Counted from the stretch's first letter, positions 32,296-45,300 are shown. The stretch: DNA of 64,000 nucleotides from Gnetum montanum (GCA_015680685.1 MNCI01002813.1:481075-545074), one strand, 5' to 3'. The notes: generated by a model from the sequence alone, not told the origin. Numbers and translations: made by a program.

Positions 32296-35200
32296 TAAGG
32301 ATTATGTTATTCTTGTAAACTACAACAAGTTCTTGTTAATGTTATTGATCATAGCCTCTGACATGGATGCATCAAAGATTATCATTTCTTTTGCATTCTT
32401 GGACTTTTGATATTTTTATTAAAGCTATTGAAAAGTTTCATCTTATATAAACTCTAGCTAGAGAATGCAAGAATTGAGAGATATGCTCTTAAATTTGCAA
32501 CTTCAATGGCCAATTAATCATTGGTCATTATGGCCTCCTCAAGTTATGGATTTGCAACCAACAATTTGCCCCTTGTCTTGTGTATCTATGACTAGTTTCT
32601 AGTAATTTCATATGAAAGATTAAAGATCTCTGTAAGTGTTTTCCTAGCTTCTAATAGTGTTTCCAGTCTCTTCTCATGTTGGATATCACTTATCTAACCA
32701 CTTTTGGCTTCTATAGGTGCATGAATATCTACCACGATATTGATGTCTAGTATAAGACTAAGACCTCCATCACTATCTCTTAGTCCTATGCTAAATCACT
32801 AGGATCATTTTTGACTCATCTTCCTACAACATGATTGATAATATTGTAGCATTTCTCAAAATCTCATAAAATATTTATTCATGAATAAACACTATAACCT
32901 CCCTCACACTTGAATTGGGTCTTGTGGATGCCTAGTTCCTCTACATGAAGAATAGTAGGGCCCTTTTAGTATACAACCAACTAATGATCCTCATGACCTC
33001 ATTTAGATGACTTGTGGCTAGATAGTAAATCGATGAATTCTCACCATTTGTAGATCCTTGTTATTACTATAGCTACCATGCTTGAAGTTTCTTAAGTTTT
33101 TCAGCAACTACAAGCATATTTGGTATAACTTCTAGAGATGCAAATGATGGTGGTGATGGCTAATACTCTTCTTGTAGCTTTTTCACTACAGTATTCTATA
33201 TTATTTTCTATCATGATGTGGTAGGAGCATGGTAGATCATGTCATTTGAATAGCAAGTTATCCCCTTTCCCCTCTTGTTTACATAATTTTCTGATTAAGC
33301 ATGAGAAGGGGAGTCTCTTCCTATCCTTTTCATTTTCTTTTAACCATTTTTAAATCTCCAACAAATGAGCTATGCATGCCTAAGAAGATGAGATATGCAT
33401 GCCCTAGGTTTTCCAACATTAAGATTTCAATAACTTTTATATTGGTATTGGAAAAATTGAGGGCTTTTGCTATGGCCTCAACTAAATAAGAGATGGTAAT
33501 GATCTTACTTTTTATTGATGCATCTTCTTATCAATTGTTTGAAAATAGGTACATCTCTCCCATGTACCACTCTTTGCTATTATATAAAATGAGCCATAAA
33601 GGGGACCCTTGTAGTTACATCCTAATCTCTTCTGGCATCAATTCTAAGAATGATCCAAATTTTAAGTCCTCTAGGATGGAACTTTGTACCTCGTTGATCC
33701 TAATCCATTTAAGCAAGCCTCTGTGATGGTGATCTTTAGGTTAGGCCTTTTCCTGTGAACCTCATTCTATCTAGATTGGCCTATCTATGCAATGAGAATC
33801 TATCTAACAAATTCCACTTCTAGTTCCTCCTAAAGAGGTCTAGTAGCATGCATTACCTTGATATCTTATTCTTCATATTGTTACTATTATTATTATTGTT
33901 GGCTCCTTCCTCCTCAAGGTTACTTATCCCTAGGTTGTGATGACCCTTCCACTTGTGATCCTCATTTAGGTGCCATCTATGACCACACACATAAACCATT
34001 ATTATCTCTTTAATTCATAACCTTTATTTATTTAATAAATTTCTTAATTAGATCAAATTATGTTAATTTATTACGCATTAAGGGTTGATCATTTAAGTGC
34101 TTATTTATGATCATAGCCTAGGTGTATTATTTTAATATTATTCTATTCCTAGTTATTGAAGTTTGTTTATTGCTCTTAACTCTTCATGGTAATTAATTTA
34201 ATATTATTTTAAAAGGTTAACCATGGAGAGTTAGAAAAAATTTCAATTTTTTTTTGTAAAAATGCCAAATATTTTTGTCCCCCATGTTGCAAAGCATACC
34301 TTCAATAGCTTAAGGGTTGAGAAATGGATGAAAATGGGTAAGGGATGTAGAAGTTAAGATTCCTAAACTCTGAAAAATTGCAAAAACATTTTAGCACTTT
34401 TGAAAAATGGTACAAAATAAGCTAATTGTCTCATGTATTTATAGATTTTTTATGCTAAGTTAATGGGGTTGGAGTGTAATATGTTAAAATGTCAAATGAT
34501 TTAAAAGATGATGGATGAATATATTTTTGGATCTCTAACTATATAAAATGATTTCTAGTGGTTTAGGTCTCTTAATTGATATTCTTGAATCTTTAGGAAA
34601 AGATCAAAATAAGTTTCTAATTGAAAGAAAATAATTTTTGTACTCTACTATAATCTCTTGATATTTATCATCTTTTAAGGTACTACTAATGAGAGATTTT
34701 AACTTCGAAAGTCAACATCCTTGATTTTAATAACTTTATAGATCTAATGATATTAATGAGATTCTTGAATGCTTCTCTACAAATGAAAGGTAATTGAAGG
34801 AAATTCAACTAGAAGTTTCTTTGCAAGATTTGGAAGAATATTAATCACTTATGTAGGGGGAGGCTATTTTTATGTTTTGGGACCACTAATTTAGGGGACG
34901 TTTTTAGAGATTATCACTAAGACACTCCAAATTGCAAGATTTCATTCTCAAACACCCATAGTAGAAAATTAGAAAGAAATAGTTTATTCATATTAAAATT
35001 TGAATACTCAGGCATCTTCAATGGTATATGAAGTAAGAAAAGATTTTCATACTCTTTTTTGATAAAGTATTTCAGGTAAACATGAAAATTATGATATATA
35101 TATATTATTCGTATTTAACATGGTCATATTAAATTGTTTTTTTGATATTATTTGTATTTCTTTTAATCATAAAATTATTTAGTGTAATCAATAGTATAGG

Positions 35201-36100
35201 CCTTGGTCATTCTTATGGTTTTTGAGCTCTTCAAAGTACATGTGCTATCTCTCTTCTTGAATATGAGATCTACTCATGATAACCTCACACTAGAGTCTAA
35301 GAAAGAGGAATAAGATATTCTTGATATATGATGAATACTATTTGAAAATAATTTTCCTTTATTATGAATATATCCTTCATAATCATAAAATCTATACCAT
35401 TATAGTGATTTTGTTACTAATGGTTTATGATTCACTAGTTCAGAGACAAGTTAGTTGATCTTCAACACTCAAACTTTGGAGTTCATCCTTTGGTTCTTGG
35501 ATATCAATTGAAATACTTCAATTAGTTGTGATTTATCTTTGTCTACAAATAGATAAGGGAAAAATCTTAATGAGATTTAGTCTTTCATTATTAGTCCTAT
35601 AAAACCTATGCTAAAGGATGTGTACTCTTTAAGTGGTATCTATCACATTTTCTTCCTTAGCTAAATGTTTGTGTCTTTATGGGATTTTCATATAATTTTA
35701 GGTAGATATGGTAGAAATTTTACCTTATGGAATTTTATTAAGGATCGTTGGGTAGGTATTTTTCATGCTTCCCTTCTTTTAGATGTTGTCCATTGGTCAT
35801 GATGTGTGATACTAATATTGGTCATTGGTCATTGGTCATATTGTGTGGATTAATATTAATATTGATCATTGATCATGTTGTGTGGTATATGATGTTGCTT
35901 TGTATGATGTTACTAATTTGGTTTATCCTCTTGGCTATATTATATGATGGGTAGCTCATGATATTACTATATATCTATATGATCTCATCTGATTAGAATA
36001 ATGGATATGAACCTTTACCTCCTTTTTTCCACTTGCACTTTCTACTATCATATATATATTTTTGTTAGTAATTTTTACATATTTTATGATATGTGCTAAC
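32296..36100 (-). other. Element C interior, no recognised domain
   Basis: AT-rich, frames short on both strands. Contains a short tcattggtcattggtcat repeat at 35818-35840 and an atatat run near 35095. By position it is the 5' internal part of C, but I see no gag, RT or integrase motif. Confidence 0.4.
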
Positions 36101-37215
36101 CTATGTACTTAAGTTTTGGGCATCACCATAAAGAGGTAGAATATTGACCTTTTGGTATGTCAAAACCTTATAGAAAATGGAAAATGTGGAATTATATTTA
36201 TAGTCTTGTAGGGTTAAGAAGGCACAAGTGACAAGATGATTGAAGAAGAGCTAAGTTGTGATGAAAAAACAAGAGCTAGGATGTCAAAATAATATTTGGA
36301 ATTAAAATGAGATCCATAAGACAAATGAACATGTTCCAATGACTACCAAGATGTCAAAATGTCAAAGAAATGCTCTAGAGATTAAAGATGACTTATAAGC
36401 TAGTTGTCTCAGATTAATAGGAGACATCTCAATCCTTTTAGAGACATCTCAGCTAAGATGTGTCAAGATAACCATCTCACTTTCTAGGTAGACATCTCAC
36501 AAAAATTGAAGGTGTTTTCACATAGATGTGTCAACCTCAAATGGGATGTTCTAATTAGCCATTTCCTAGCCATTGCACAAATTCTAAGGAATTTTTGAAA
36601 AATCAAAGACTATAAAACAAAGTGTAATTCTTCATAAACATTCAAGAACTATTCATTGAACATTAATAATTATCCTCATCAAGTGATATGTTTTTATTCC
36701 TCATTGTATTTATCATTTGTATTTTGTACTTGTATTGAGAGTTTTAGTTCAGGAAATTTGTAAATTGAGTTACATTCTTTTCTTTCTTTGTAATCCTATG
36801 GGATACATGTGCTTCTTATGGGAATACATCTTTATAAAGCTTATTGAGACCTTGAGGGGTTGAGTGTATTTGTATCAATGAAACACTCTAGTGCAGAGTT
36901 CACATTTTTTAAAGGTTATGGGATCCTTGAAATTAGATTTTTGAGCTTGTTGGGACCTTGCATGGTTTAGTGTTTTTCTAGCAAGAAAAAACTCCATGTA
37001 GAGCTCAAAAATTTATAAAGGTTGTGGCATTCTCTAAATTAAATTTTTTAAGAAACAAAGTTTAAAGGTATGCAAGGATTCTACCTTCTAGGTATGAAAG
37101 TACCCAAGTTGTAGAACCGCATAAAAATTAGTGTGTGGTTTAATTGTCTTGGTTATTTTAATTGGATAACTTATTCAATCCTCCTTCTATGTCCTTAATT
37201 TGTAAAGTGTGTCAT
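36100..37215 (+). repeat. Probable copia-type LTR inserted in element C
   Basis: Has LTR-like order on the plus strand: TATA-like actataaaacaaag near 36608, a T-rich transcribed part, two diverged tandem blocks of about 110 bp (36836-36948 and 36950-37055, each ending in ttataaaggttrtgg-like sequence), and the end attcaatcctccttctatgt, which resembles the decayed CACCCCCCCTCT end of many copia LTRs. No internal domain follows, so solo or truncated. Edges uncertain. Confidence 0.4.
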
Positions 37216-37846
37216 CCTTGATAAAAAGAAAAGAATATATACACTAGAAGAGCCTTGAGAAGAAATCAAGGTCCTCCTTCTTTATTGCAAAAACAATGAT
37301 ATTAGGACCTTCTTGCCCTTGGAGACTTCATAACATGTCTCCATGCATTGATATTTCCTAAGTTATCCTTACATGGATTGATATTTTTTGGAGATATGGT
37401 CTATTACTTCATCCTCTTGTCTTGGAAATTCAATTTTTAGCGTCATGATTTGGGTCATGAGCATGGCAAGAATAAAGCAATCGAGAGGCATCAAAATATT
37501 TCCTTTCATATCCCTCAAATGTAACTATTAAACCTTATGGATAATGAAGATGAAATCAAGATAGTATGGATATAAATGTACATAGATCATCCTTATCTAG
37601 TGATGTTATTCATCAATAGTCCTTTTGGTCTTATCATGTTGCTAGTTGAAGTCATTAACATGAGTTGGTGACTCATTCTTGTAAGAAGAAGTTAATCAGT
37701 AATGCAAATAAAGTGTACCTTCATATATTATTATTATGGAGGAAGGATATATTATATTATATTTTCTTTACAATGATTCTATATGGATTCACTATTTACA
37801 AATACTTAGCACACCTAGATAATTAAGTTCATAGTAATGACATTAA
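37216..37846 (-). other. Element C leader and primer site
   Basis: No coding. The last bases before the LTR read, on the minus strand, ttaatgtcattactatgaac, which aligns with the A/B primer site almost only through transitions. Confidence 0.55.
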
Positions 37847-38744
37847 TGATGAGTGGCAGGTAGTCCTTATGCCTAATCATATGAATCACAAGTGTTCACA
37901 TGAGATCCAATAAAATTCCATGAACTTATTTACATAAGTGAATGATATTTGTAAATGGTAAATTATGTATTTTTAGGTCATTGTCCTCCCAATCCACACT
38001 TGTGTTAATTTGTGCATATGGTTAAGTGTAGATGAGACATAAGATATCTATTTTAATAATTTTTATTATTTTATATCCTACTTGCTAAATGACTAAATGG
38101 ATTAAGATTTTATTCTTAAATTAACTAACTAATTGATCACTCTGTTAACTAACTATCTTAACATAGTGTATTTGATCCCACTTTTCATACATATCCTGAA
38201 CTTATATTAAAATTGTTTGGTTACCAAATATATTACTAGGCATACCAAGTATCCACTTTTGGGATTACTAAGCATTAATATGTTATTCTTGAAGTGATTG
38301 TACTCATGTTCTTATAAATAATAACATTAATTACTTAAGAACAAGAATGTAAATTACATGTAACTAAAGTACTAAAGAGTAGAATTATGCTAGTCTAAGT
38401 GCTACAATGAATATAGGAAATCTTGATTTTATTGTTGTTCAAGAAAATGTGTCTAGGTACATGTATTATTAAATAAAATTTTGTATAATCTCTCAAATTC
38501 ACACTATGGACACTTAGTGGAAAAATATTCTAACTTGCACAAGAAGAAACTACAAGAATTTAGCTAAAGCTATGACCAAAAGGGATCATAAATGTGAGGG
38601 GTGTGCAGATTTATATAGGCAACAAGTACATAAATGTCAACATACCTATGTCAATGCATCATAGCATGCATCAATGGGGATATGTTGATGTGGCTACGTC
38701 AAAGAGAATACATTGACACAACCTATCTTATTAATGGTTCATTA
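37847..38744 (-). repeat. 5' LTR of element C
   Basis: tgatgagtggcaggtagtcc to ttcatta (CTCATCA after two C-to-T changes). Minus-strand TATA at 38610-38617 (tttatata). Partner of 22364-23259. Confidence 0.85.
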
Positions 38745-38749
38745 ATATG
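38745..38749. repeat. Target-site duplication of element C, right
   Basis: atatg, matching 22359-22363 exactly. Confidence 0.85.
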
Positions 38750-40703
38750 TAACATAGAGTTGTTGATAAGGAAAAGAATCATCTGCATAGTGCATGTTAA
38801 GAAATTTCCTACCTTAAGCACCAATTAAATTACTTTACTAATATTCTGTTGTAGATCATAATGTATATTATGTGAAAAAAATTCTATAGTAATAATAAAA
38901 ATATAGGAAGTTAGAGGATAACCTTGACAAAATAATTGTTGAATAGAAAAGGAGAAACTTAATTCACAATTAGGAGCAACTTGAGCATTAGCATCAATGA
39001 GTAGGGTATAGACAAAATAAATAAAATAATCACTAAATTCTAGTTTATATAGGTAAGAAATAATAAAATTTCATTCAATCTTGACATAAGCTTTAGCATA
39101 ATCTAACTTAATAATATTAATGTCTTAGTTAATATAAAAAAGCCACTATGTTCCATCATAATTTATAATAATATTATTTAAGATATATCCACATTTAACA
39201 AAACTAGTTTACTCAAGTTTGATGATATCTTTATTAACTTTTTAAATTTGAAAAGTCATGTATTTAGTCAAAATTTTAAAAGTATTGTTAAGAAAACTAA
39301 TAAGACTCCAATTACCAATATGATGAAGATATCTATTCTTAGAAAGAAGAAAAAGTGAATCTTTATTAACATTTTTACCAAGAGAAAAATTTTTAATGGC
39401 TTCTTAGAAAACATGAAAAACATCATCATCAATAATTTCTTAATGCTTTTTAAAAAATTCAATAAGAAAACCATTAAAACCTAGAGCTTTATCATCTACT
39501 AAACTAAAGGTTGCTTCTTTAATTTCTTCCACTAAAGTTTCATTTTTAAGAATACTTTGATGTATTTCTATTATAGGATGAGAAATTAATGTACTATAGG
39601 CTTGGAAAGATTCCTTGCTAAAATCTTCAAAAAAATAAAAATCATTTGCTAAAACATAATTAAGATTCTTACAATCTATAATGATAAAATCATTTATATA
39701 AAGAAATTCTACTTTAGGTACTTGATGATTTCATTTTAGAAATTTTAAAAATTCCTTAAAAGTTCATCTCCAAAATTCAGCCAATCCATGGAATGTTTAG
39801 TGATAGCACTTTTAGCTTTGAAATCATCCCAACATTGTTCAACATAACAAGCTTTAGCCACAACTTTTTAAATTTCAAGATTAAAGAGATTCTTCTCAAA
39901 AATATTTTGTAGTTACTTGATAGATTCTAAAATGTCATCCTTAACTTGACACTTAATTATAACAAATTACTTTCCAAACCATCTTGCATAATTTCGAACT
40001 CTATAAGTAGCTTACTACCACCAATTAATCCAATCAATATCACCAGTAGGATTTTTTTTTACACTTCATAAAGACATTAAAATATTTTTTCCACTAGCTC
40101 CAATCAACATATTATCATTAATAAAATAATATTATTTTTTTGAAAGGAGGTATAATTAATTTGAGAGAGAAAAATACTAACATGAAAATAGTTTGAAAAG
40201 TAGCATCTATGTGCACTTCTAATTTTCTTATAAACTTCCAAAAGAGAACACTAGAGATGTAAAATCTATCAAGTCAATAATAAATTCTACCATTTTCTTG
40301 TTGAAAATTATACTAAGTATAATGCTTATCATTTGAATGATGTGAAAATAAAGAGCTAACATTAAAAAAAAAAATAATTTTCTTTAAAATTACATCAATC
40401 TTCTTTTTATTGGAAAAACATATTAGTTGGAAGACCACCAAGTTTATCTTAATGACTTTAAACCATATTAAAATTACCTCCAATAATTTAAGAAACTTTT
40501 AGCATAGTTATAAGATATTTCTAAACCTTTAATTGATCTTTTGAATTATTGGGAACATAAATAGTACAATGTCCAAAGTCTCCTTTTTCACTATATAAAG
40601 TAATCCAAATAACTCTTCTAAGGTTATCAAAATTAGGATTCAAAAATTTTCTAATATACTTTTTATTAATAATAATACCAACACCTCCTTTATTAAGTTC
40701 ATG
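38750..40703 (-). pseudogene. LINE G, endonuclease C-terminal half and RT
   Basis: From right to left: ELNKGGVGIIINKKYIRKF and RVIWITLYSEKGDFG (40695-40570) and IYVPNN, the endonuclease core; IGGNFNMV-like motif near 40460 (GGDFN in relatives); then RT with GFLIEFFK-like and SFLNNTFKILTK (39.5-39.27 kb), LDYAKAYVKIEWNFI-like (about 39110-39060, first catalytic Asp) and a degraded QGCPL region near 38900. Many stops. Element C cuts it before the YADD box. Confidence 0.75.
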
Positions 40704-40708
40704 AGTAG
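40704..40708. repeat. Imperfect target-site duplication of element B, left
   Basis: agtag; the right copy at 50583-50587 is actag (4 of 5). The LINE G endonuclease frame rejoins across the two flanks, supporting this as the insertion point. Confidence 0.55.
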
Positions 40709-41716
40709 TGATGAGCGGCAAGGTACCCCTATGCTCAACCATAGAAATATGAGCGTTTCATGCATGATTCGGTTGAATTCCAAGGACTAAGTGCTTATGT
40801 GCCCTTGTAGAACAAGGATGGGTTGGTTGATCATTGTCTTCCCAAGCATACCTATATGTCATGATTTTATGGTTAAGTAAGCTTGAGACATATGATTTTT
40901 ATAGCTTTTATTTTTTATGTCCTATGCTAGTAGGGAAGGAGAGAGGTAACTAAGTGACTAATTTAACTTAACTACTTATTAACTAAGTTCTAACTAATCG
41001 TAACACCAACATCTGTTCCCATTTTCTATACACATGCTAAACTAGTGCAAGACTACTGGGATTACCAAACACTAATCGTTATTGGGTTACCAAGTGTTAC
41101 ACGCATGCTTGAAGTGGTTGTGCTTGTGTAATTTAATGATTTTCTTAATTGATCAAAATGAATTTCTATGCTAATAATAGAAATGTAAAGTGCATAAAAT
41201 AAAATAAAATAAATGCATAAAAAAATAAAATAAAAGAAATGCATAAAAAAACAAATCTCAAGTGTTGCAAGGATGAATCGAAGAGCTCACATTTATTGCC
41301 ATACACAAGGTGTGCCCAGGTACACAATGCTTGAATAAAGATTTATCCACACTTAGATCTCCTGCTATGAGCACTTGGAAAATACTCTAATTTTCAAACA
41401 GACTACAAGAGTTTCATTACTTGACTACTAAGAGACTTTTTTCCAATTGTGCGCTTGGGCATTGTAGTTATAGGCTTGGGAGCAATTATAATAATTATAG
41501 TAACCATTCTAATAATTAGAATAAATACTAAAGTAACCACTAGAGTAACCACTCTAATAATTAGAATAACTGCTAGAGTAACCACTAGAGTAAACACTCT
41601 AATAATTAGAGTAAATGCTAGAGTAACCACTCTAATAATTAGAATAACTACTAGAGTAACAACTAGAGTAACTACTCTAATAATTAGAATAACTGCTAGA
41701 GTAACCACTCTCATCA
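40709..41716 (-). repeat. 3' LTR of element B
   Basis: 1008 bp, tgatgagcggcaaggtaccc to ctcatca. Minisatellite at 41480-41716 (reads SGYSSSYSNY on the minus strand), decayed TATA tagttata near 41466-41473. Confidence 0.9.
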
Positions 41717-42482
41717 TACCTCAACCACTGAATAAAAAATTTTCCTCAAGTTCCTTACAAATTATTGGAAAGTTATGGGATTATTGATTAATTGACAACT
41801 GATGGTGGAATGGGATGACAGACTCAATGTGCCTAATGAACAGATCAATAAGCATATTACAACATTAGTGTTCATGACCATTGCGATGAACACTTATACA
41901 TAAATGACATCCAAGCCTTTATTTGGTAGCTTGAAGAGAAAGAGAGAGAGAGAAAGAAGATGAAGCATGTTGCCACCAATGCTGAGATTGCGCCTTTCAT
42001 TGTTTATCCATAGCCATGCCACCAAACTCGCTCCTTTCGTAAATTCTCCAGTTCCAATCCATCTTGAGTGCTTCCTCCAAGCCTAGTTCATTGTTTGTAT
42101 GATCACCATCTGCACACACAACACAGTCACAAATGAGCAAGGATAGATAATCCATAATGCAGTTGATACCTTGCCTTGATATGAAGCACATTGGCTAAGT
42201 TGTGGTTATGGTAGAAACTGGTTTAAAGATTTATCATTGGCAACTACCCAAGGTGTAGGGGTTAGGAAATTAGTAAAATAAAAAAATTAAAAAATCTGTG
42301 CCAGGGCCCCCATGACTAAGAGCAAACCTTTGGTAGCTATAAGATGGAAAAACATGAGGAACAAGAAAGATGAAAAATATCAATGACAATGCCAATAAAA
42401 TGGATGTCATGGATGGGGATGAAACAAGAAATGATTGATTGCAAGAAATGTTTAAGGAAAAGAAGTTAACAATTGCACCAAA
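41717..42482 (-). pseudogene. Element B ORF3 region (env-like position)
   Basis: Aligns with 30785-31573 of A. Minus-strand frame 42191-41997 holds LSLLICDCVVCADGDHTNNE and GGMAMDKQ. The frame immediately before the LTR (GKFFIQWLRYDE) continues into the Y/S minisatellite, as in A. Conservation between A and B in the same frame argues it was coding. Confidence 0.6.
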
Positions 42483-42620
42483 NAAGAGGATGGATTGGCC
42501 AGGTGTATTGATGCAAGGTCACTAAATGTGGTTGGTTTGAGTCTACATTTGGGATGAAGTTCTACTTAGTCACATTAACCATAAAATACATAAGGGAATT
42601 TACACAACCTTGTTCTTGGN
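42483..42620. other. Probable misoriented mini-contig between single N bases
   Basis: Single N at 42483 and 42620 flank 136 bases. 42486-42533 is the reverse complement of 42621-42669, forming a false-looking palindrome. The segment also carries tttacacaaccttgttcttgg in plus orientation although the surrounding element is minus; A has the same motif in its sense strand. Inverting the segment removes both conflicts. Confidence 0.8.
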
Positions 42621-43500
42621 AACCACATTTAGTGACCTTGCATCAATACACCTGGCCAATCCATCCTCTTGAAGCAACAATAATGCCTTCACAAAGAGTG
42701 ACCACCATCCTGAGGAGAGCGAGATGGAGAAGCAAGAATTGAGAAAGGGCCTCAGTTAAAGGGAACCTTCAAGCATGGGTAACATGTCTTTCTAGTTTCA
42801 TAACCAGTGCTTGTAGCCCATATTGCTTTATTATGTCTAAGGGGTATGCTTTGAATTCTCACTTTTCTCCTTTTTCATTTTTTCATGAGAACCACACCAT
42901 GAAAAGACTTATTTTTATTCACTTGGCTTCCTAATGTTTGAACAATGTCAGAACGGTAGAAAACCCAAGAAACAAGCATCTGAACACCCAAGAGAATGGC
43001 CAACACAAATGCATCAAATCCCCTTGAAGCCACACCCTTTTCATACTTTGAGTTTTTCCTTGGTTTGAAAAGTACCCATCCACCAATTCATTAATAAATT
43101 TACTTAGATAAATGGGACTATATAGTTCCAAGCCAAAGGAGACCAGAGAGTTGTATGGATGAGTAGACAACGTGGACTCATTGCCTGTTTTACCAAAAGA
43201 ACCATATCTTAATATTAGCATCATAATTCAAAGGTAAAAACCAAACATTAGCAATCAATATGATATAATTCAATCCACCATCATGAGCACTTATTCGATG
43301 AAAAATAAAAGTAAGTCAAGTAATCAAAAAAATAGTAAAAATATGAACGATGGTGTAAAAAAAATAAGAAAAGTTGGAAAAATGTATAAAAAAAAATGTG
43401 TGAAACAAAAATATGTAAAACAAAAATGTGTAAAAAAATTCAAAAATAATTAAGGGCCTAGAATGGTTAGCATAGGGGGCCATCTCCCCCACAACTAAGT
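42621..43500 (-). pseudogene. Element B region between integrase and ORF3
   Basis: A 97-codon frame 43224-42931 encodes YNSLVSFGLELYSPIYLSKF and a hydrophobic LCWPFSWVFRCLFLGFSTVL segment that could span a membrane. This lies where Athila env-like ORFs have their transmembrane part. 43320-43450 is A-rich low complexity. Absent from A because of the A deletion. Confidence 0.45.
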
Positions 43501-43532
43501 TGGAAGGAGGAGATTTGAAATAGTGAGTAGGG

Positions 43533-44570
43533 TTATCCATCAAGAGAGGTAGCATGTGTACTGGCTGTCTTAAGCTCCCAAAAAGGTTTGGTTTGTTGCA
43601 CATTGATTAAAAGTTTCTTATCCAAGCTCTCAAGTTCGTATATTGTTATAGCCCCTAAAGGAAGAGTTGCATAAATAATATAAGGTCCTTTCGACAATGT
43701 TTGAAATTTAGTACATTGTGGCACATATGTGGGATTCTAGTAGAGAACCTTATCTCTTGGTTGATATTTAACTTTCCTATTTTTTAGGTCATGACATTTT
43801 TTATTGAAGGCCTTATGCAATTTTTTAGATGACAGGGTAGCTAATCAGTTTTCATCTAGCAAGTTAAGGGTTACTAACCATTTTTTCTATGCTAGATCAA
43901 GATCACATGCCATGGATAGTGTACAAAGCTTAGTTTGAATGGGAAGCATTGGTAATTTAGTGTACACTAACTCATAGGGAGAGTAGCTTGTAGGGAGTTT
44001 CCATGTGGAGTGGTATTCCCAAAGAGAATTGTTCAGTTTAGTTCTCTAGTATCACCTAAACTTTATAATGGTTCTTGTCAATATCTTTGTAATCTCCCTA
44101 TTGGTGACTTTTGCTTGACCGTTCACTTGGGGGTGGTATGGTGCAGTCAATTTATACTCAACCCTTAAGCATTGCATTAATTTCCAAAAAGTTGCACCTA
44201 TGAAGGATGTACCATTATCTAAAATAAGTGCACGTGGCACACCAAACTTGTTTATGATTTTTTGTTGAATAAATTGTGTAGCTATAGATGATGTATAATC
44301 TTTAATAGCAGCTGCTTTGACCCATTTTGTTAGATAATCAATGAAAACAATAATATAAGCTTTTCCATTGGACATTGGTGTAATCGACCCTATGAAATGA
44401 ATTCCCCAAATGTTGAAGGATTCTAATGGTTGAATCCATTGTTGCAGATCCTCCATTCTAGCAGTCATTCCCCCATCACGTTGACAATGCTCACAAGATT
44501 GGATGAAATGATGGGTGTCCCAAAATAATGTAGGCCAATAATATCCAGTAAGTAGGATCTTGATGACCAT
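43533..44570 (-). pseudogene. Element B integrase
   Basis: Zinc-binding FIQSCEHCQRDGG (C-x2-C intact), then the core: WGIHFIGSITPM where the first catalytic Asp is His, LILDNGTSFIG with the second Asp intact, and HPQVNGQAKVTNREI where the catalytic Glu is Lys. The 172-codon frame 44570-44052 is otherwise open. The C-terminal region (43724-43533) has KGPYIIYATLPLGAITIYEL. Catalytically dead as read. Confidence 0.88.
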
Positions 44571-44879
44571 TCACCTCCTAGTGTAATGACCCCCACAAGG
44601 ACCCTCATGAGCATCTTGGAGAACTCATAGTTAATCTATATCGGGAACACACCATCAAACCAAGCCATCGAGACACACTTTGTAAAGTTTCCCATTGATC
44701 TTCATAAACTACTTGGCTCAATGAAGAAACTATTATTTCTTCTTAAGGTTTAACTCTTGTGGTGTTTGTTGGGTGAGGAGATAGGTAAGAATGCTATTAT
44801 ACTAGTTTATCTCCATGGGTGATTAATTATTCACAACACTAGCAAAGAGGAATTCATTAGGAAAATGATCAAAAATTGG

Positions 44880-45300
44880 ATACTCATCCTCTTTGTTGTC
44901 CCATCACAACCAAGATAAATGATCAGCAACTACATTCTTGGTGCCTTTGTGATTGATCATCATTAAATTGAACTCTTGTAAGATTACAATCCATTGTATA
45001 ATACGAGGGCTTACCATTGGCTTATTCACGAGAAACTAGGTTGCACTATGATCTATATGTATATATACTTTATATCCCAATACATAGTGTCTAAACTTTT
45101 CTAGTGCAAACACTACAACCATTAATTCTTTCTCTGTGGTAGATTAGTTAAGTTGTGCACCAATGATACTTCTACTTGCACAATGGATGTAATAAGGATG
45201 CTTCTAGTCATCTAACTATGTAAGTACGGCTCCTAAAGCATAGTTGGACACATCATTCATGATATGGAATGGTTTGGACTAGTTAGAAGCTTGTAGAATG
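44880..45300 (-). pseudogene. Element B RNase H
   Basis: NDVSNYALGAVL, HCASRSIIGAQLN, TTEKELMVVVFALEKF and MINHKGTKNVVADHLSWL in order. Stops at several TAG positions. Ordered as in A. Confidence 0.8.

Larger units (their letters stand above)
22364..38744 (-). mobile_element. Athila-like LTR element C (16.4 kb including nested A)
   Basis: Bounded by two LTRs in the same orientation (22364-23259 and 37847-38744, 896 and 898 bp) and a perfect ATATG duplication. Without element A and the gap the interior is about 6.5 kb. It has a decayed tRNA-Asp-type primer site but no recognisable RT or integrase; one segment encodes a coiled coil. It may be a non-autonomous large retrotransposon derivative, or a very decayed full element. 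Confidence 0.85.

Noticed and set aside
39268-39474. Hydrophobic Leu/Phe/Met-rich 68-residue protein as a membrane protein
   Set aside because: It is an off-frame reading of the LINE G RT region in AT-rich DNA.
42486-42669. Perfect 48 bp hairpin as a biological cruciform or MITE
   Set aside because: Single N at both joins and wrong-strand internal motif point to an assembly error.
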